Source: a virus. From it: DNA of 21,817 bases. Positions 20,720 to 21,817 of this stretch are shown piece by piece. Under the pieces are notes generated by a model, which did no database searches, was not told the DNA's origin, and worked only from the letters and a program-made list of their open reading frames with translations. The stretch spans positions 1 through 21,817 of IMG/VR virus record IMGVR_UViG_3300034375_008000. One strand, written 5' to 3'. Within the stretch, counting starts at the first letter, position 1; the number at the start of each line of letters is the position of its first letter. The translations under genes and the position numbers were made by a program.

Positions 20720-21421
20720 GAACAATACATCTTACGTTGAGGTGCATTTATTGCACCACAAATATATAAAAGTAAAATGAGGACTTGCCTGTGCTAGGTA
20801 CACAGGACTTTATTTAATGTTAATTAAGATAATGAGTTTTGTTTATGCTCTAAACAAAATCTTATAAACAAGAGTATAACAATATCCTACATTGCTATTA
20901 GACCGCTGAGTCATCACTTGAATTATACTGAATTCCACTTCAGTCAGCTGTATTCTCCCAAGTGGAATCTTTGTGGAGGAGAATAGATAAATGACATACC
21001 ACATATTACTGCTGTGGTCAACAGGATCACACTGCCAGATTGCTCTCGTGTATAAAACTGTCTAGTTTAAATTAAACTCACATAGCTTTATCATTACTAT
21101 ATGTAAAATACCTGATTTTAAAGTCTGCACTAACTTTGGATTCATATCACTGCAAATGATATGTTAGCACTATACTCTCTTTGCAGGAGAAGTATAGAAC
21201 CCAATAGAAGCCCCACAGGTTTGTCACTGTTTGCTAACAGTAAAGAGTACTCTCACAAGGTTGCAACCCTTGTTTTGTTCAAATCATGCTGTTTTGCGAA
21301 CATCTACACTTTTCAGTGACAGCTATAGTTAGAAGTAAATCATCTATGTTTACTACCTGCAATTGGATGAGAGTATGTCAAGGTTTGTTTTAGACACTGC
21401 ACTCAGACAGGTACTTGACGG
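20720..21421. ncRNA. candidate large ornate RNA 2 (pseudoknots and kissing loops, about 700 nt)
   Basis: 742 bases without a gene hold many perfect helices. Hairpins: 20741-20746/20752-20757, 20788-20793/20801-20806, 20837-20845/20851-20859 (9 bp), 20998-21003/21013-21018, 21143-21149/21157-21163, 21170-21179/21187-21197, 21255-21260/21268-21273. Pseudoknots: 20932-20940/20960-20968 with 20951-20958/20978-20985; 21162-21169/21232-21239 with 21222-21229/21314-21321; the latter with 21248-21255/21368-21375; 21354-21359/21408-21413 with 21377-21382/21414-21419. Loops CTGCAAA (21150) and TTTGCAG (21180) are fully complementary. The strand is unresolved: neighbours are on minus, but the helices are nearly free of G-U pairs. 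The density of crossing helices resembles GOLLD/ROOL-type RNAs; no family is assigned. Confidence 0.5.
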
Positions 21422-21441
21422 AAGGTATAACATTACACCTT
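21422..21441 (-). other. hairpin at the end of gene 21440-21694
   Basis: On the minus strand AAGGTGTA pairs with TATACCTT (8 bp with one G-U available only on this strand; 21434-21441 with 21422-21429) around a 4-base loop, immediately after the stop codon. It may end the mRNA or separate it from RNA 2. There is no U tract. Confidence 0.4.
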
Positions 21442-21694
21442 ATAAGTTATCATAGACAATAATACTATCTATCTCAGATACTTTTGCTTTATACACATCG
21501 CCATATCTATTCTGCACAAACGCAGAGTCTCCCTGAACTTCAATAATATATTCAGGTTTAACAAGAGGCGGGAACATATCCTCATGATAACAAGTATCAT
21601 CATAAGCATTGTGTATTAGTATATGTACTATAGTAGCAGTAAGAATAGTACCTAACAAAAATCCAATTAAATAACGGTCATTATTAGTAGTCAT
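21440..21694 (-). CDS. small membrane-anchored protein
   Basis: An 84-residue protein starting MTTNNDRYLIGFLLGTILTA, with one transmembrane helix (about 8-27). A soluble part follows with VKPEYIIEVQGDSAFVQNRYGDVYKAKVSEIDSIIVYDN, a small beta-type domain. A single N-terminal anchor implies the domain lies on one side of the inner membrane. The frame is open 33 codons further upstream to 21793, but that would overlap the divergent plus-strand start, so I use the ATG at 21692-21694. It is the first minus-strand gene at the switch point. Confidence 0.6.
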   Translation of the reverse strand: MTTNNDRYLIGFLLGTILTATIVHILIHNAYDDTCYHEDMFPPLVKPEYIIEVQGDSAFVQNRYGDVYKAKVSEIDSIIVYDNL

Positions 21695-21796
21695 GGCCAA
21701 TAAGATTAGAGAGTGAATAAAAAAGCGGGAAACTAAGGGTATACCAATCCTATATATAGAGATAACACATAGTAAGGGTAATCTAAAAAACAAATC
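21695..21796. promoter_or_regulatory. divergent intergenic region
   Basis: About 100 bases separate the minus-strand ATG at 21694 from a plus-strand ATG at 21797. Promoters for both directions should lie here. No clear TAnnTTTG box is seen on either strand, so phage-type or modified-polymerase promoters are possible. A TATATATAGAGATA stretch at about 21753 is the most A/T-rich candidate. Confidence 0.35.
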
Positions 21797-21817
21797 ATGA
21801 AAGTTAAAATTAGCTAT
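21797..21817 (+). CDS. start of a plus-strand gene (cut by window end)
   Basis: ATG AAA GTT AAA ATT AGC TAT (MKVKISY) is preceded by an A-rich leader CTAAAAAACAAATC like those of other genes here. Only seven codons are visible, so it may be a gene or chance. Confidence 0.4.

Noticed and set aside
20752-20766. CAAATATA at 20759-20766 as a minus-strand Bacteroidota promoter (TATATTTG)
   Set aside because: The -7 box fits, but no TTG lies at the expected upstream distance, and the start site would fall inside a perfect hairpin (20741-20757). It is too weak to list.
21695-21793. Upstream extension of gene 21440-21694 to 21793
   Set aside because: It would overlap the divergent plus-strand start region and replace a plausible start (ATG at 21694) with a hydrophobic run lacking leader support.
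1-21817. Alternative genetic code with reassigned TAG or TGA, as in some crAss-like phages
   Set aside because: TAA, TAG and TGA each end well-defined genes (for example TAG at 3394, 8058 and 12745; TGA at 2344 and 5399), so the standard bacterial code fits.

Overview
The window looks like part of a double-stranded DNA phage genome whose host is a member of Bacteroidota. The sequence is strongly AT-rich. Start codons follow A/T-rich leaders with no Shine-Dalgarno. Genes are packed with ATGA-type overlaps, nearly all on the minus strand, and include phage replication and repair genes beside many short orphan genes. The gene set (TOPRIM primase, DnaB-like helicase, AAA ATPase of the Sak4 type, candidate SSB, uracil-DNA glycosylase, SF2 helicase, SPL-like radical SAM protein) resembles the replication module of crAss-like phages. 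That placement is an inference, because no capsid, portal, terminase or polymerase gene is present. TAA, TAG and TGA all terminate genes, so no stop-codon reassignment is seen.

Layout, in coordinate order (minus-strand transcription runs right to left). 1-1917: a MoxR-like AAA+ ATPase (cut by the window edge) and its HExxH/vWA partner. 1919-7704: the replication core, with a GIY-YIG-like protein, primase, candidate SSB, RecA-fold ATPase, an orphan, DnaB-like helicase, a possible helicase accessory protein and UDG. 7736-8071: the only complete plus-strand gene. 8058-10309: small orphan genes, including a short HELLH protein. 10324-10397: tRNA-Arg(UCU). 10403-12149: SPL-like radical SAM protein, a small protein with an SSB-like C-terminal tip, a DnaA-domain-IV-like protein and a membrane protein. 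12160-15942: ClpS, SF2 helicase, ParB-like protein, HNH protein and orphans. 16029-18034: small conserved phage orphans. 18094-19935: a 613-residue protein with a TerD-like C-terminal domain. 19936-21439: mostly non-coding. At 21797 a plus-strand gene begins, so the right end is a divergent switch point.

The most unusual part is the non-coding stretch on both sides of two tiny genes (19955-20343 and about 20720-21421). Both blocks are dense with perfect helices that interlock as pseudoknots. The second also contains two neighbouring hairpins with perfectly complementary 7-base loops (a predicted kissing loop), a nearby hairpin with a palindromic loop, and a chain of crossing helices up to about 120 nt apart. 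This is the style of the large ornate RNAs known from phages and gut or rumen metagenomes (GOLLD, ROOL). I cannot assign either block to a known family by eye. A compact H-type pseudoknot also sits in the leader of the gene at 16029-16505.

Four minus-strand intrinsic-terminator-like hairpins (3347-3374, 11983-12019, 15980-16001, 18066-18085) each lie only about 10-35 bases before the next start codon. They may therefore act as partial terminators or RNA 3'-end stabilisers inside long transcripts. Functionally the window couples replication and repair (primase, helicases, SSB, UDG, SPL-like) with proteins that could redirect host protein quality control (ClpS, MoxR/vWA pair) or stress physiology (TerD-like).
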